From contig JAACMV010000004.1 in the NCBI GenBank assembly GCA_010909725.1, forward strand, positions 682,001 through 746,000: 64,000 nucleotides of DNA. Reading direction: 5' to 3'. The translations under genes were made by a program, and so were the position numbers. Shown piece after piece: positions 43,409-53,327 of this stretch. The number at the start of each line of letters is the position of its first letter. The first letter of the stretch is position 1. The DNA is from Picochlorum sp. 'celeri' (Eukaryota; Chlorophyta; Trebouxiophyceae). The notes below the pieces were generated by a model, which saw only the letters and a program-made list of their open reading frames with translations, had not been told where the DNA came from and did not search any database.

Positions 43409-45114
43409 TCATAGTCCAAACACATGCACTCTATTCGTTATTTCGCGCCTACATGCTGGACACGAGGTGCTTTCGTATTTTTCATTGCAATCCTTGCAGG
43501 CAATTGCACAAGCCCTGTATTATGACAGAAGAAACCTGTTAGTGCTGCACATTGTCTTGCTCTCAATACAATGCATTCGTACGTTTGATTCGCATGACAA
43601 AATATCACTTCGATTTTTTTATCCATACATATAAGACACTCAGATTGTCCGCCAACAGCACTCGTAGTAGTAGTACTATTGTTAGTTGCAACACCGTCAT
43701 CAGACGCATCCTGCTGCTGCTGCTGTTGGGTAGGGGGTGGGTCTTGTCTTCTCTCAGAAGAAGATGGTGCATCTCTCTGAACTGATTCAATATCCTCCTG
43801 TTCCTGTAAAGCTCTTGCTAGAGCAGCATCATTTTCAGTCGACGGTATCTCTCGCAGTTCTGGTGCAGACTGCTGTTCGAGCAATGGAGGAGGCTGGGTT
43901 GCCCAGTGTTCTGTCATCGCAGCAGAACTACCTCTTGAGGATTCTGTCAGACCTAAAGAAGAAGACCAATTAATATACGATACCATTTCCGACACAATAG
44001 TCGAATCTCCTGATGATGAAGGTCTAAAATATAGCACGAATCTACCATCCCTCTTGGTTGTGTATGCACCGTGCACATTGGGATGACCATGGCAGAGCCG
44101 TATCTGAACATCAAAGGGCGATGAAGCTCGTCTCGGACGATACGATTGAATATCCCTTGAAAACAGAGCCTCAGCGTGATCGAGCCAGACTTTGCACACA
44201 GCATTGGAACTCGCCAGATTATCATAGCACAGCAGCACAACGCGCACCACAGGCTGCTGGTTCACACACCCACCTCCATGATACCGCAATCTCTGAGCAA
44301 TCACGACCCATCTATCCACCCAATCAGATGCAATGCCAAACCGTGACACCTTTTGACTCACCCGCGCAGAAAAAAGCGCCTTTGACTCCATATACCTCAA
44401 CAGGTCCACATTCTGTTGCTTACATGCTATATCCATTGCCGTAATTCCCTGCACGTTCTCGATAAAAGGGCTTGACCCATTATCAATAAGATATCGAGCA
44501 ATCCCATACCGGCGATGTGCCACAGCCGCATGCAGAGCAGTCCCCTGCGCTGCGTCCATATCATCCAAGGATGCTGAACCTCCATGCCTCACCAATAGTT
44601 CAACAATCTCATAATTCCCTCTCTTTGCCGCCAACATCAACGCTGTCCTCCCACACCCATCCTTACTGTAGATTAACTCCGCTCTGTTCCTTCGAAATTC
44701 AGGAGAAACCTGCTCCAGCCTCTCCAAGTAGCTCTGCAACATGAAGCATTCCCCAGTCAAGAGGACAGGCCACGGATGAAAAAGTCAAACCACCCTTTGA
44801 ACACACGCTCCTGAACTCAAACATTCCCAACCACCGATCCTCTGTCTCAATTACAAATATGAAGATCCAAACTATACCTTGAGTGTCGTAAAATCCCCTT
44901 TTCGAACGAGTCTGTGAATCGTACGCGGTATTGCATCGTGAGACCCAGCTACCACCGTGGCAGACGGGTCTCTTGGAAAACAAGACTGTGAGCCCCCTAT
45001 AGTTACCCAATTATCAGCAAGATCAATTCAATACATCACGTCTGTGGTACACACATCTCTTGGATACAAACATCCAAGTCTTGGATACAAACAGGACACA
45101 TGGTTGCTTCCCAT
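43409..45114 (-). CDS. Ankyrin-repeat RING protein (E3 ligase-like)
   Basis: Exons inferred: 45114-45055, 44985-44878, 44733-43583 and 43514-43409, all in phase, 474 residues. The first two are less certain (alternative acceptor CTATAG near 44995). It starts MGSNHVSC, a possible N-myristoyl/palmitoyl site. Three or four ankyrin repeats follow (GRTALMLAAKRGNYEIVELLV, GTALHAAVAHRRYGIARYLI). A ~200-residue middle part with HPNVHGAYTTKRDGRFVLYF is next. The end is a RING split by an intron: CLICMDKKIEVIFCHANQT then ACAIACKDCNEKY and CPACRREI. Reading through the last intron gives a broken RING, which supports splicing. Architecture is like XBAT-type ubiquitin ligases. Confidence 0.82.
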
Positions 45115-45311
45115 GAACACACGTGTTTGATCGTACAAGAATTCTAGGGAAGCGCGCTCTCAGTTCAAGAAGGAGAGCCGAGCAGTATAACCATACAGCA
45201 CAATATACCAATAATAATAGCAATACTACTATTAAAAGAAGAAGAAGGAAAGAATCAAGGGGATCCTGTCCGATATAAGCGAGTGTTTGTTGTTGTCGAC
45301 AACCAACGACC

Positions 45312-46274
45312 ATGGCAGACCAGACGCAGGACACTGGATTTTTAACCGCACGGATTGATTTACAAGGATTAGAGAAAGATCTTAATTCATTTAAAGAAAA
45401 GCTGGATGGGTGGTCTGATGCTATAGTGCGGAAGACAGAGGCGGAAAAGGTCCAGCACGTTCGGGAGATGCAAAAACTGTCAGGTATAGGGTTTTACAAT
45501 CGCTTGTATCAAAATTGGGATATATATTTAATTATTTGGGTATTCTGTGCAGAAACAATCCAACAGATTCAGAAGGAGCATGATGCTCTGTCCCAACAGG
45601 CTCTTCTCGTTCGTCAACGTACGTCTGTGACAATAGTATACCGCGATGTGTATCGTATTTTATAGATGGATGTGTGCTGCAGAATTAGAGAGAGAGGATG
45701 AGGAGCATGAGGCACTGAAGAAGGCGGTTGAGGAGATTATAGCAAGACAGGAGTCACTTCCAGAGTTGATTGCCACGGTGCAAGAGGCACTCGATGCAGA
45801 ATCAAACGCATTATGGAGGCGAAAAGCCAAGACAGAGTCAAAAGAAGGGGAGCAGAGCGACTTTTCCAGGGGATTGCAGAAGATTATTGATGCGTACTCG
45901 GATCGGTTGGGTCTGACTTTGTCTCCGACAGAGAATGGCATGGATATTGTCTATACGCACATTGATAGGAATAATCCGACTCGGAAGTTTAAGATTTGTG
46001 TCACGTGTGACGATGATGACACATCCACGTACTCGGGTATGTTGCTCTGCCATTGATACAATTGTCATGGCATATTGTATATTCATGTCTTCCATCTATC
46101 TACCAATGTGTGTGTGTGTGTGTTGATTTCTTCCATGGTGTATATGCAGTAACGTCATGCCAGCCGCCGCTGAATGATATGCTGCAGTCTGATATAGATG
46201 ACCTTAATGCTACTGGAGATTTTAGTTCGTTTGTGACATCTGTTCGAAGGAGATTTGTAGATACCTGTTGTTGA
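45312..46274 (+). CDS. SPC25: Kinetochore protein SPC25 (NDC80 complex)
   Basis: Exons 45312-45483, 45553-45618, 45683-46036 and 46150-46274 (introns 69, 64 and 113 nt) give 238 residues, close to the 220-240 usual for the family. The N-terminal two-thirds is coiled coil (LEKDLNSFKEKLDGW, then QKEHDALSQQALLVRQQLERE). The C-terminal RWD-like globular domain carries the family pattern: YTHIDRNNPTRKFKICVTC, VTSCQPPLNDM and LNATGDFSSFVTSVRRRF. SPC25 pairs with SPC24 to anchor NDC80 to the inner kinetochore. SPC25 is poorly conserved, so this call rests on length, architecture and the C-terminal pattern. Confidence 0.85.
46107..46124 (+). repeat. TG dinucleotide run in SPC25 intron 3
   Basis: A short (TG)n stretch at about 46107-46124, inside the last SPC25 intron (46037-46149). 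Probable microsatellite. Confidence 0.75.
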
Positions 46275-46474
46275 TGGTATGAGGCAGTTGCGGTGCAAAG
46301 ATTGAATATTTTAATTAATTTAATACATGTAGTGTACGTTCATGAAGGGTGTATCTAGGGTAAAACGCAACGAACGACCAATGCCAGCGTTTCGATCGAA
46401 TGTGTACAGTGAGTCGGTATTCGATTGAAAAAGAGGCTGTATTTCATTCATTATAGACCATATCATGCACCGTG

Positions 46475-47965
46475 ATGCGTTGGAGGGTCGTTTTGGCGTT
46501 TCTTAGCATACTCGTGAGCAGCCACGTTGTTGGGCAGAGGTGTGTCTTATATATCTCTTCTTGTTTGCTTCTTCTTCTACTGGCATCACCAGCAGCAGTT
46601 GTATTCTCTCTGTATATATAAAAATATATCTGTAGGATATGGCTGTATGGATATGTGTCTGCTGACCAGGGGGGTGAGGTATTGCTGCCACACTTTATCA
46701 ACCATTATCATCAATTGGGGATAACATACAGGCGAATGCTCATCTTAGTTCACCATGATCCCGATAGGTCTCGTGAGTCTTTGGAGCGTATTGCGACTAT
46801 TTGCCATGGGTACATGTTGGAATGTCGCTTTTGGGAAGAGCCTTTCAGTGTGGAAGGACAATACAGGGAGCATTTGAAAATGCTCAAGGACTTTGTATAT
46901 GATCCATACGATTGGATTTTATACGCCAATGTGAATGAGTTCCACGACTGGGAGGGAAATATCAAGTGCGTCTTGTTGGTTGTGTTCTTCTCTCTTCTTA
47001 TACAAGTAGTGTGCTGCTTTTGTGTGTATCAAAAAACTTGTTTTGGTGGCTCATATGCATGTTGGGTGTATTTATTCAGGTATGCTGTGGAAAAGGCCAA
47101 TAGAAAGAGAGCATATTATATAACTGGCCCATATGTGGATAGATTCAGCGGGGATTTTAGGGCAATATCAGTGCCTGCAATGTCTGATGGGAGAAAGACT
47201 GGGGATGTCTTTGATACGTTCCCCGTGCGATGCCCATCACCGGAGATTATTGATCGGTACACTGACCCAGATGCTCCACCGGCGACACAACCGTATGGAG
47301 AACCCATTGGCCACCATCCAGGTAGCAAAGTGGTGGCCTTTAGAAACTCGATGAGGGTGACTAGGCTACGAGATGGTGTATTATCTCCTGACGAAGCAAA
47401 AGTATATCTAAGCAATTGTAGTACTATTGAGCCTCATCTTTGCCCTAGAATGTCATTAGATGGTCCGCCAGAGGACTTGTACCACCTCACCCCGTATGCC
47501 ATGTACCAAAGCCAATATAGGTACAAGGACACGCCATTAAAGGAAGAGATTGGGATCAATATCACACTCTGGCATGCATTGGAATGGGCTGGTATCCAAG
47601 TACCAATTCATCGAATAGATTGGGCCAAGGAAGTGTTGTCAAAGCATAGAGAATGGTTGGAGAGATACAAGGGGACATGTACAGTTGAGAGACAAGGTGC
47701 CCAACTGCAACAATGTTCACCCTTGCTAGCAAGCTGGCACGAGAAGGCTCGCATGTATCATGATGCTGTTTCTGGAAGACAGATGAAAGTATCTGAGATG
47801 TGCGATCGAGGCAGATTGTTAGGTTTTGATACGAATACATTAGATATGGGCCTGGCATGGGAGGAATTTGAAACATCCTTGAAGGTTGTTTCCAAAGTAC
47901 GAAATTCCATAAAGGGCGATTCCAGGACTCGATTGGAAAATATAAAGAAGAAAATTCATCACTGA
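46475..47965 (+). CDS. Secretory-pathway glycosyltransferase, GT92/GT2-like
   Basis: Exons 46475-46539, 46636-46965 and 47080-47965 (introns 96 and 114 nt) give 426 residues. The first exon supplies a signal peptide or anchor (MRWRVVLAFLSILVSSHVVG). The catalytic-type region reads EVLLPHFINHYHQLGI (the NHHLAIG-type entry motif of GT92/DUF23 enzymes), then DWILYANVNEFHDW at the place where the metal-binding DxD (usually DVDEF) is expected; here both Asp are Asn. A later segment has GSKVVAFRNSMRV and a His/Tyr-rich HLTPYAMYQSQYRYKDTPL. It is probably a Golgi or ER enzyme adding sugars to secreted products. The exact family is uncertain, and activity is questionable given NxN. Confidence 0.75.
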
Positions 47966-47998
47966 ATTATTATTAGTATTTATTGGTGTAAGGGCATC

Positions 47999-49885
47999 AT
48001 GTATGGTAGGCGAGGTGGAGGAAGAGGTCGAAAACAATTCCATGGCGGTCGACATGCAGCTGGAAGAACAGGCAGTCACTGGCCTGCGCAGAGAGCGCAA
48101 GGTGATTGGAAGAACTTAGAGGATGTATTTCGACGTATTGATGGACGCAGTTATCCTGCCTACAAGGATTTGTATGGTGAATGGTCTTTTCCAGAGTTTT
48201 CTTTAGTCTTTGATCAAATTCAGGGCGATGCCTACGCAAGTCCATCAAAGATTCGCGTCAAAGTACCTTGGGATGTTGTCAGATATCCTGAAGAGCTATG
48301 GAAGACGTCAAAAGTGAGACGGGTTGCTCTGTGTGATTATCTAGTCCGGTCTTTTCAGTGTGCTGTGAGGAGCTCAAAGGGTGATGTGAGAGCCCAAGCT
48401 GGTGGTTGGAGAGGGGAGAAGGGAGGAGAGATGAACATTCAAGATGTTGGGCAATATGTGATGGAGAGATCTTCTGTAACAATTGACAGGGAGTCTGGAA
48501 TGCTTGAGGCAAGGTTCACAGTTGGTCTGCCAGCCAAGGGTAGAAATGTACTTGGGCGATGGGCATCGATGATCTTCGTCGATAATCTTCCTCGATATGT
48601 GTCTGAGGGATTGAAATATTCTTCTTTAGATAGTGCCTCGGTGTATCGCCATGTTCTGACGGTTGAGGATGCAGATGCTCTGAGAAAGGGGTTGAAGGAC
48701 AAAAATTTGATTGCATTTGTGAGCAACGGCTCAATTCTTCCAAGAAAATCGGGAAACTCTGACGAACCGATGGATGATCAATCTGTTGTTCCGTTTACCT
48801 CACCCAAAGAGTTGTTGGTTGAGATGCAGACACCTAATAAAGGTGCCATTGTCGGCATGGGAATTCCAAAAGGAATCACGTTGATTGTCGGCGGTGGCTT
48901 TCATGGGAAAAGTACACTATTAGAGGCGCTTCAGACTGGTATTTATAACAAGATCCCTGGAGATGGAAGAGAGTTTGTTGTTGCAGATGACTCCTGTGTG
49001 AAGATTCGTGCAGAGGATGGAAGACGGGTAGAATGTGTTGACATCTCTCCTTTTGTCGGCACATTGCCAGGTGGAAAATCGACAACGTGTTTCTCTTCGA
49101 CAGACTCTTCTGGCTCGACAAGCCAGGCCTCCTCAATTCAGGAATCCCTGGAGAATGGCTCAAAGGTGCTCTTGGTGGATGAGGACACCTCAGCTACAAA
49201 CTTCATGGTTCGAGACGCGCGTATGCAAGAATTAATAGCCAAAGACTTGGAGCCAATCACGCCGTTTCTGCAACGTGTTCGTGCTTTGAGAAATTCAGGC
49301 ATTTCCTCAATTTTGGTGGTTGGTGGAACTGGGGAATATTTTTCAGTTGCTGATCGGGTCATTGCTATGAAGAATTATTGTGCAAGCGATGTGACTCTAG
49401 AGGCAAAATCGATTGCGGAGAAATATCATCAGGCGGCTATATCTTCTGGTGTCTCGATGAATGTATATCATGATGAAGAAGGCACCAAATACTTCCCAAT
49501 CAAATCCAGAATGCTGGTGGATAATGGCCTACAGAACGAGAGACCAAAGTGCAAAGTACAGTCATTACATTCAGTACAACTTGATCATGAGATTTTAGAC
49601 TTGATTGGTCTTGAACAACTTGCTGAGGAAGGACAAACACGAGCCATTGCCTGTGCCATCAATCTTCTATCCAAAAGGATGCATGGCCCTTGGCGAGGGA
49701 AACCCTTTGCTGAGGCTCTAAAGCTTTTAAATGATGAAATCGAGCACCGTGGCCTCGATGTGCTCACAGAGGACGTTGTCCATGGCTCACTTAGTAGGCC
49801 ACGCATACATGAGGTGGCAGCAGCATGCAACAGATTACGGACAGCCACATTTCGTCAACACGGCGATGAAGCACTAGTATTATGA
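47999..49885 (+). CDS. Predicted ABC-class P-loop ATPase (COG3044 type)
   Basis: A 628-residue intronless protein. After an RGG-like basic leader (MYGRRGGGRGRKQF) come the family blocks: KIRVKVPWDVVRYPEELW, the Walker A-like GGGFHGKSTLLEALQTGIY near residue 297, VDISPFVGTLPGGKSTTCFSS, the ABC-signature-like SGSTSQASSIQESLENG, a Walker B-like VLLVDEDTSATNFMVRDARM, ITPFLQRVRALRNSGISSILVVGGTGEYF, and a C-terminal helical domain. The family is widespread in bacteria, archaea, plants and algae. It has ATPase motifs like ABC proteins but no membrane part, and its role is unknown. The start is 33 bp after the glycosyltransferase stop. Confidence 0.92.
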   Translation: MYGRRGGGRGRKQFHGGRHAAGRTGSHWPAQRAQGDWKNLEDVFRRIDGRSYPAYKDLYGEWSFPEFSLVFDQIQGDAYASPSKIRVKVPWDVVRYPEELWKTSKVRRVALCDYLVRSFQCAVRSSKGDVRAQAGGWRGEKGGEMNIQDVGQYVMERSSVTIDRESGMLEARFTVGLPAKGRNVLGRWASMIFVDNLPRYVSEGLKYSSLDSASVYRHVLTVEDADALRKGLKDKNLIAFVSNGSILPRKSGNSDEPMDDQSVVPFTSPKELLVEMQTPNKGAIVGMGIPKGITLIVGGGFHGKSTLLEALQTGIYNKIPGDGREFVVADDSCVKIRAEDGRRVECVDISPFVGTLPGGKSTTCFSSTDSSGSTSQASSIQESLENGSKVLLVDEDTSATNFMVRDARMQELIAKDLEPITPFLQRVRALRNSGISSILVVGGTGEYFSVADRVIAMKNYCASDVTLEAKSIAEKYHQAAISSGVSMNVYHDEEGTKYFPIKSRMLVDNGLQNERPKCKVQSLHSVQLDHEILDLIGLEQLAEEGQTRAIACAINLLSKRMHGPWRGKPFAEALKLLNDEIEHRGLDVLTEDVVHGSLSRPRIHEVAAACNRLRTATFRQHGDEALVL

Positions 49886-49961
49886 TAAAAGGTAGACTTC
49901 AACGATACTATTGATAAAGAAATCAAAAACCATGAGACTGTCAAACGAGCGTGGAGCATGA

Positions 49962-50843
49962 TCAGAGACCATTCTCGATTTCATCCGGGCAGGGCAATCC
50001 AAGGTTAGTATCATGATAATTAAATCCATGTGCATACCGAAGACCGATCGGGACCATTCCACACAGTTTTGGATTGAACTGAGGGGAGAAATTAGAGAGC
50101 GAATGGTCTTTAAGAGCATACAAGTTGCCTTCAAAATCATTTTCATCAATTGTTATCTGTTGCAACAGCTCCCTAGTACCAGCCCATTCCTTTGGAATGG
50201 TTCCGCTCAATGCATTCACATGCATCCGAAGCCATCTGAGGCTTGTCAAGTTACCATACTCTGGAGGAAGGTTTCCCTCTATGTCGTTGAACTCAAATTT
50301 AAACTCCTGGAGATTCGGGTTTAGTGCAATTTCTGCTGGTAACGTTCCTGTCAGATTGTTAAACGACAAGTCGATTTCCCTGAGATCCGGGAAACACTCG
50401 TAAAAGTTACCAGGAATTGATCCCGTCAACCAACCACCATCCAGATCAATTTGTCGAAGCTTTGGAAACGCGCACAGCTCATCAGTAGGCACATTGCCTT
50501 CAATCTTGTAGTCAGTGATATGGACATCTGTCACCTCCCCATTTCCAGGAACACTGAACTTCCATGGCTGTCCTTCTAAAGGCGCGCCACGACACCCAAT
50601 GTGCTCCCAATTCCCCCAAGCTTTGTTACCACATGGGTCACATTCTTGGTTACTGTTTGCCTGATCCGTTGGGCATGTCCACGACCACAAAGCATCCTGC
50701 CAATTTGGTCCACGCTGAAGCATGGCATCCCGAAATTTGATAAGACCAGTCACCTGATCCTCCGCCGTGTAGCCATACGAGCCTCCGCTCATGAGGAGCA
50801 GAGTCACCCCTCCACAGACAACTGTGTGCTTGAACAACACCAT
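49962..50843 (-). CDS. Secreted plant-type leucine-rich-repeat protein
   Basis: 293 residues: a signal peptide (1-~28, VVCGGVTLLLMSGGSYG), then an LRRNT-like cap with cysteine pairs (SWTCPTDQANSNQECDPCG, WEHIGCRG). About five plant-type LRRs follow: DLREIDLSFNNLTGTLPAEI, LQEFKFEFNDIEGNLPPEYG, LRWLRMHVNALSGTIPKEW. A Cys-containing end (FNPKLCGMVPIGLRY) closes the solenoid. No transmembrane segment or kinase follows. This is the pattern of apoplastic LRR proteins such as polygalacturonase inhibitors. The first in-frame ATG is 50843. Partner unknown. Confidence 0.88.
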   Translation of the reverse strand: MVLFKHTVVCGGVTLLLMSGGSYGYTAEDQVTGLIKFRDAMLQRGPNWQDALWSWTCPTDQANSNQECDPCGNKAWGNWEHIGCRGAPLEGQPWKFSVPGNGEVTDVHITDYKIEGNVPTDELCAFPKLRQIDLDGGWLTGSIPGNFYECFPDLREIDLSFNNLTGTLPAEIALNPNLQEFKFEFNDIEGNLPPEYGNLTSLRWLRMHVNALSGTIPKEWAGTRELLQQITIDENDFEGNLYALKDHSLSNFSPQFNPKLCGMVPIGLRYAHGFNYHDTNLGLPCPDEIENGL

Positions 50844-51010
50844 GTGTCTTGTACTGATTACCAACAATTTCTTTTGATAATTGTGATAGTTTCAGACAGG
50901 AGATGTTTGTATCAACAGTACTGATTCATTGATTCCCATGGGAGGATGGACTGCCGAGGACATTCTTGGCAGCCTGTACCCATGAGCACAACAGTCTTGG
51001 CCAGTCCAAG

Positions 51011-51475
51011 ATGGCCATGTCCTTGGAACCCATGGGTCCCGCCCCTTGGTGGTTAGACCTCAGATACAACAAATTTCTACCTATATCTATTTATGTATTC
51101 CATATGGTTGGGAAAGATGCCGGAGTGTGGTGTTCGACGACATTATTTCAACTGTCGATCGATACTTTGGTACAGCACCCGTACATTCTAACCTCACAAG
51201 ACGTCAGTTCTCTACCAGAGAGTATCGCTACTCAGTTATTAGAAGGTATGTATCATTTGGATTCTACTGTGGGGCTTGAGTGACTCAGACAGAGTGCTTG
51301 TTTGTTTTGTTTTCAAGGTTTGTTTGCTGCTGGTAAGTTGAATCCGAGGCTGCTGGCTATGTTTCAAAGGACAGAGTATGACGATGTTTTGGAGAGAATA
51401 GAGGTTTTGGGTTTGAATAGGGGATGGGTGCCGCCGCTGATTCAAGAACACCTTGACCATTTTCACAAGTTCTGA
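51011..51475 (+). CDS. Small protein resembling the leader module of algal LRR proteins
   Basis: Exons 51011-51245 and 51318-51475 (72-nt intron, GTATGT donor, phase 1) give 130 residues. No catalytic motif. The segment STTLFQLSIDTLVQHPYI, the LPESIATQLLEGLFAAGKL core and LNPRLLAMF resemble the roughly 60-residue F-box-like module often found before LRR arrays in plant and algal proteins, where LPxxLxxxLL is typical. Here there are no repeats after it; it ends FHKF. It may be a stand-alone adaptor, or the remnant of a longer gene. The start could be further upstream. Confidence 0.55.
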
Positions 51476-51567
51476 TATCATTACAATGAGATCTCTCAAG
51501 CAAGTATATACAACAATGCGCTCTGGAACGAAACGAAAAAATGAATTCAATGAAGTATCTGATCCTA

Positions 51568-53106
51568 TTACTGCATTGGGATTGCCCAGGCCACGACACC
51601 AGCTGCCCCACCAAGAATCACAACAATGGGGGCAGGGACTTTGAGAATTTCTGTGGAGCCGAATGCAGCAATCCCTATGCAAATAGTTGTGGTTCTGAAT
51701 GGGCTGGAGACGTATGCATTCAGTGTGAGTTGGAATACTGAGGTAATAATAAGGCCAACAGCAGCTGAATTCAAACCTGGCAAGGCTCTTCTGTAGATTT
51801 GCCAGTGTCGAAATGCACCCCAAAATGGTAATATAGCAAATATAATGATGATTCCCGGAGCGAAAAGCCCAACCCAACATAATGCAATTCCTGCAATAGC
51901 AAACACGTTTGCATTTTGGGCAATGACTGCCCCAAGGAATGCAGAGAAATTGAACAATGGCCCTGGCATGGCTTGGGCAACTGCAAGACCGGCGTAGAAT
52001 TGACTTGCTGACATCCAAGAACACTTGCATTCGGGGGTCACTTGAGCGACATCTGTATTTGAGCATAGTTCGTAGATTGTGGCATTGGCTGAGAGATCCT
52101 GTGGGCAACAAATGGATTGTTGGTTTGGACAGTCTGCCGCAACCACATCATTATACAGCATTGGAAGCACAACTTGACCACCACCAAAGATGATTGAACC
52201 GGTTCTGTAAAATGCTGAGAACCAATGAAGCTCTTTATTGTCGAGGTATGATGTCTGCCCTGCCCCAACAAGCACACCAATCAGAACAGCTATCCAGATA
52301 AACAGCAATAGTCCACCTCCCAACTTGTTGAATCCGAGCCTATCCGTGCCAGTCGCCATTTTAGAAACTTGGACAACTTGATGGCGTTTGAAAATGATGG
52401 TGGTAAGTCCTCCCAGGAGGATGAGACAAGGAAAAGTCCAAGGCTTGGGCCAATAGAAGGCAATTACTGCTGATACTGTAGAAATGACCTGTAACAGTCT
52501 CTCAGAGTTGATCTTTTTATTTAACGCTACAGCTGCTGATGCAATCAATGCAATACCAGCCGCAGCCAGACCAGAAACTAACCCATTCAGCCATGCGATG
52601 TCTTTATCCAGTGTGTCAGCAAGCGCCCAACCAATGGCTGACAGAATGATGAGACCAGGCCCCTGGAAAAGAGCTCCAGACACGAGACCTCCTGGCAATC
52701 CCTTCTTCAACACACCAAGCGCAAATCCCATCTGGGTGCTCGTCGGTCCTGGCATGCATTGACCCAACATGAAGAGTTCTGTGAAGACGAGGGTAGTGCA
52801 CCATCGCAGCTTCTCAACAAAGAGTTTCTGAAACATTCCAATGTGCGCTGCAGGTCCACCAAATGCAGTCCATCCTAGAATAAACCAGTAACGAACAAGT
52901 TCTTTCCAAGTAGCTGGAATCACAATCGTTTCCTCCTCCGCCTCCTTCTCCCCCTGCTTTGACTTGTCTTCAGAACCTTCAACAGCTGCCAGCGCCTCCA
53001 AAGATTCCACATCTTTCTGCATTTGGGGCAAAGATTCTGTGCTATTAGAATTTTTTTTCATATCTACATCATCTGCCGATGATTTCCGGCTATCTGTGGT
53101 GTTCAT
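51568..53106 (-). CDS. Chromate-type anion transporter (CHR family)
   Basis: A 512-residue, intronless, multi-pass membrane protein with the two-halves layout of long CHR proteins. Half 1: WFILGWTAFGGPAAHIGMFQ, FTELFMLGQCMPGPTSTQMG and GLPGGLVSGALFQGPGLI. Half 2: FYRTGSIIFGGGQVVLPMLYND, FYAGLAVAQAMPGPLFNFSAFLGA and GLFAPGIIIIF. The GQ.MPGP signatures in both halves and FGG.Q.V.P are diagnostic. Bacterial ChrA expels chromate; algal and fungal members are known but their native substrate is unsettled. The acidic N terminus (EGSEDKSKQGEKEAEEE) is cytosolic. The in-frame ATG is at 53106. Confidence 0.93.
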   Translation of the reverse strand: MNTTDSRKSSADDVDMKKNSNSTESLPQMQKDVESLEALAAVEGSEDKSKQGEKEAEEETIVIPATWKELVRYWFILGWTAFGGPAAHIGMFQKLFVEKLRWCTTLVFTELFMLGQCMPGPTSTQMGFALGVLKKGLPGGLVSGALFQGPGLIILSAIGWALADTLDKDIAWLNGLVSGLAAAGIALIASAAVALNKKINSERLLQVISTVSAVIAFYWPKPWTFPCLILLGGLTTIIFKRHQVVQVSKMATGTDRLGFNKLGGGLLLFIWIAVLIGVLVGAGQTSYLDNKELHWFSAFYRTGSIIFGGGQVVLPMLYNDVVAADCPNQQSICCPQDLSANATIYELCSNTDVAQVTPECKCSWMSASQFYAGLAVAQAMPGPLFNFSAFLGAVIAQNANVFAIAGIALCWVGLFAPGIIIIFAILPFWGAFRHWQIYRRALPGLNSAAVGLIITSVFQLTLNAYVSSPFRTTTICIGIAAFGSTEILKVPAPIVVILGGAAGVVAWAIPMQ

Positions 53107-53327
53107 GAGTCCCAAACGGTACAAACTATATTTTCAGTCTACTAGCAATGCTCAACTCTGGGCGTACATCATGTACTGTATTTTTCATCAGTCAATAAAA
53201 TAATGTCATTGCAATCCAGATGTTGATGATTTTGATTGTCGACCATCTGTGTGAGTCGAGGCTGCTGCTGCCAAAGAAGATTCCTTTTGGAGAATGGAAT
53301 CTTAAAGATTCTGCAGGATTCCTTGAA

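Noticed and set aside
43438..43583. Continuous reading of the ankyrin-RING gene to a stop at 43438
   Set aside because: It destroys the second half of the RING; the spliced frame restores CPAC and a matching phase.
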